Shown: one piece after another, positions 63,820 through 64,000 of the stretch
Layout: every line of letters begins with the position of its first letter
How positions within the stretch are numbered: the first letter of the stretch is position 1
Origin: Pseudoduganella albidiflava
GTDB taxonomy: Bacteria > Pseudomonadota > Gammaproteobacteria > Burkholderiales > Burkholderiaceae_D
DNA: 64,000 bases
Assembly (NCBI RefSeq): GCF_004322755.1
Contig: NZ_CP036401.1
Span: 3,844,001-3,908,000 of the forward strand
Direction: 5' to 3'
The notes under the pieces: model-generated
Told to the model about the DNA's origin: nothing
Databases searched by the model: none
Seen by the model: only the letters and a program-made list of their open reading frames with translations
Made by a program: the position numbers and the translations under genes

Positions 63820-64000
63820 CAGCGCGGCACCTTGCCCGAGGCCAGGCCAGGTGCGCCGGCGGCGCCGGTCACCGCGGCGTCTTGTCCCGATACTTTCATG
63901 TGTAGTTTTCCAGTACGCCGCAGCGCAGTGCCGCCGCGGTGACGCTGGCAGGCTTTGATTTATTATCGATGGGTCAACTCCGATACTTTAGCTAATCGGA
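63820..64000. other. Upstream region of the hydrolase gene at the window edge
   Basis: About 180 bp upstream of the hydrolase start; the last 60 bp are AT-rich and probably hold its promoter. No gene start or other element could be supported before the window ends. Confidence 0.3.

Overview
The window looks like a chromosomal segment of a high-GC betaproteobacterium, most likely an Oxalobacteraceae member of the Massilia/Telluria/Duganella type. This rests on composition, on a PEP-CTERM protein, on Burkholderiales-type porins, on VanAB, PobA and a complete protocatechuate ortho-cleavage set, and on dispersed GGGGTCAGACCC-type intergenic repeats. No rRNA, tRNA, CRISPR array or prophage was seen, and the species assignment is inference.

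Layout. 1-5.3 kb: signalling genes (tail of a response regulator, a REC-GGDEF cyclase with an I-site, a REC-HK-REC hybrid kinase, a soluble NarL-type kinase) with a hemerythrin. 5.6-14.8 kb: a secreted SurE-like nucleotidase with a lipoprotein, a protein with two TetR-like HTH domains, a type II NADH dehydrogenase, a coiled-coil membrane protein and a 926-residue exported protein with a MepA-like C-terminus. 14.8-24.5 kb: Lrp regulator with dadA, an HDOD protein, nsrR-hmp with an NsrR operator, a KTSC protein, an aminotransferase-fold protein lacking the catalytic lysine that overlaps a hybrid kinase, a chain of ATGA-coupled mini-ORFs, and a Nudix hydrolase. 24.5-29 kb: an operon of Zn-alcohol dehydrogenase, His-rich protein and FAD/Rieske oxidoreductase, then a Ser/Thr-rich exported protein and a DUF2905 protein.

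29.2-54.8 kb is a catabolic supercluster for lignin-type aromatics. VanAB converts vanillate to protocatechuate and PobA converts 4-hydroxybenzoate to protocatechuate. PcaHG, PcaB, a fused PcaC-PcaD and PcaIJ-PcaF then carry protocatechuate to succinyl-CoA and acetyl-CoA. Two porins, a LivHMGF-type ABC transporter and two related binding proteins are placed to bring the substrates in. Three IclR-type, one AraC-type and one MarR-type regulator sit beside their likely targets. All three IclR intergenic regions, plus the porin/binding-protein region, carry a palindrome and an extra half-site.

55-64 kb: a 2-hydroxyacid dehydrogenase, a decaying orphan NRPS (first adenylation domain intact, carrier serine missing, second module degenerate), an Rrf2 regulator, a PEP-CTERM protein flanked by a 17-bp motif in three copies, an intact IS1595-family element with 8-bp target duplication, and an alpha/beta hydrolase. 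Short tandem duplications of 12-17 bp at gene edges recur through the window.
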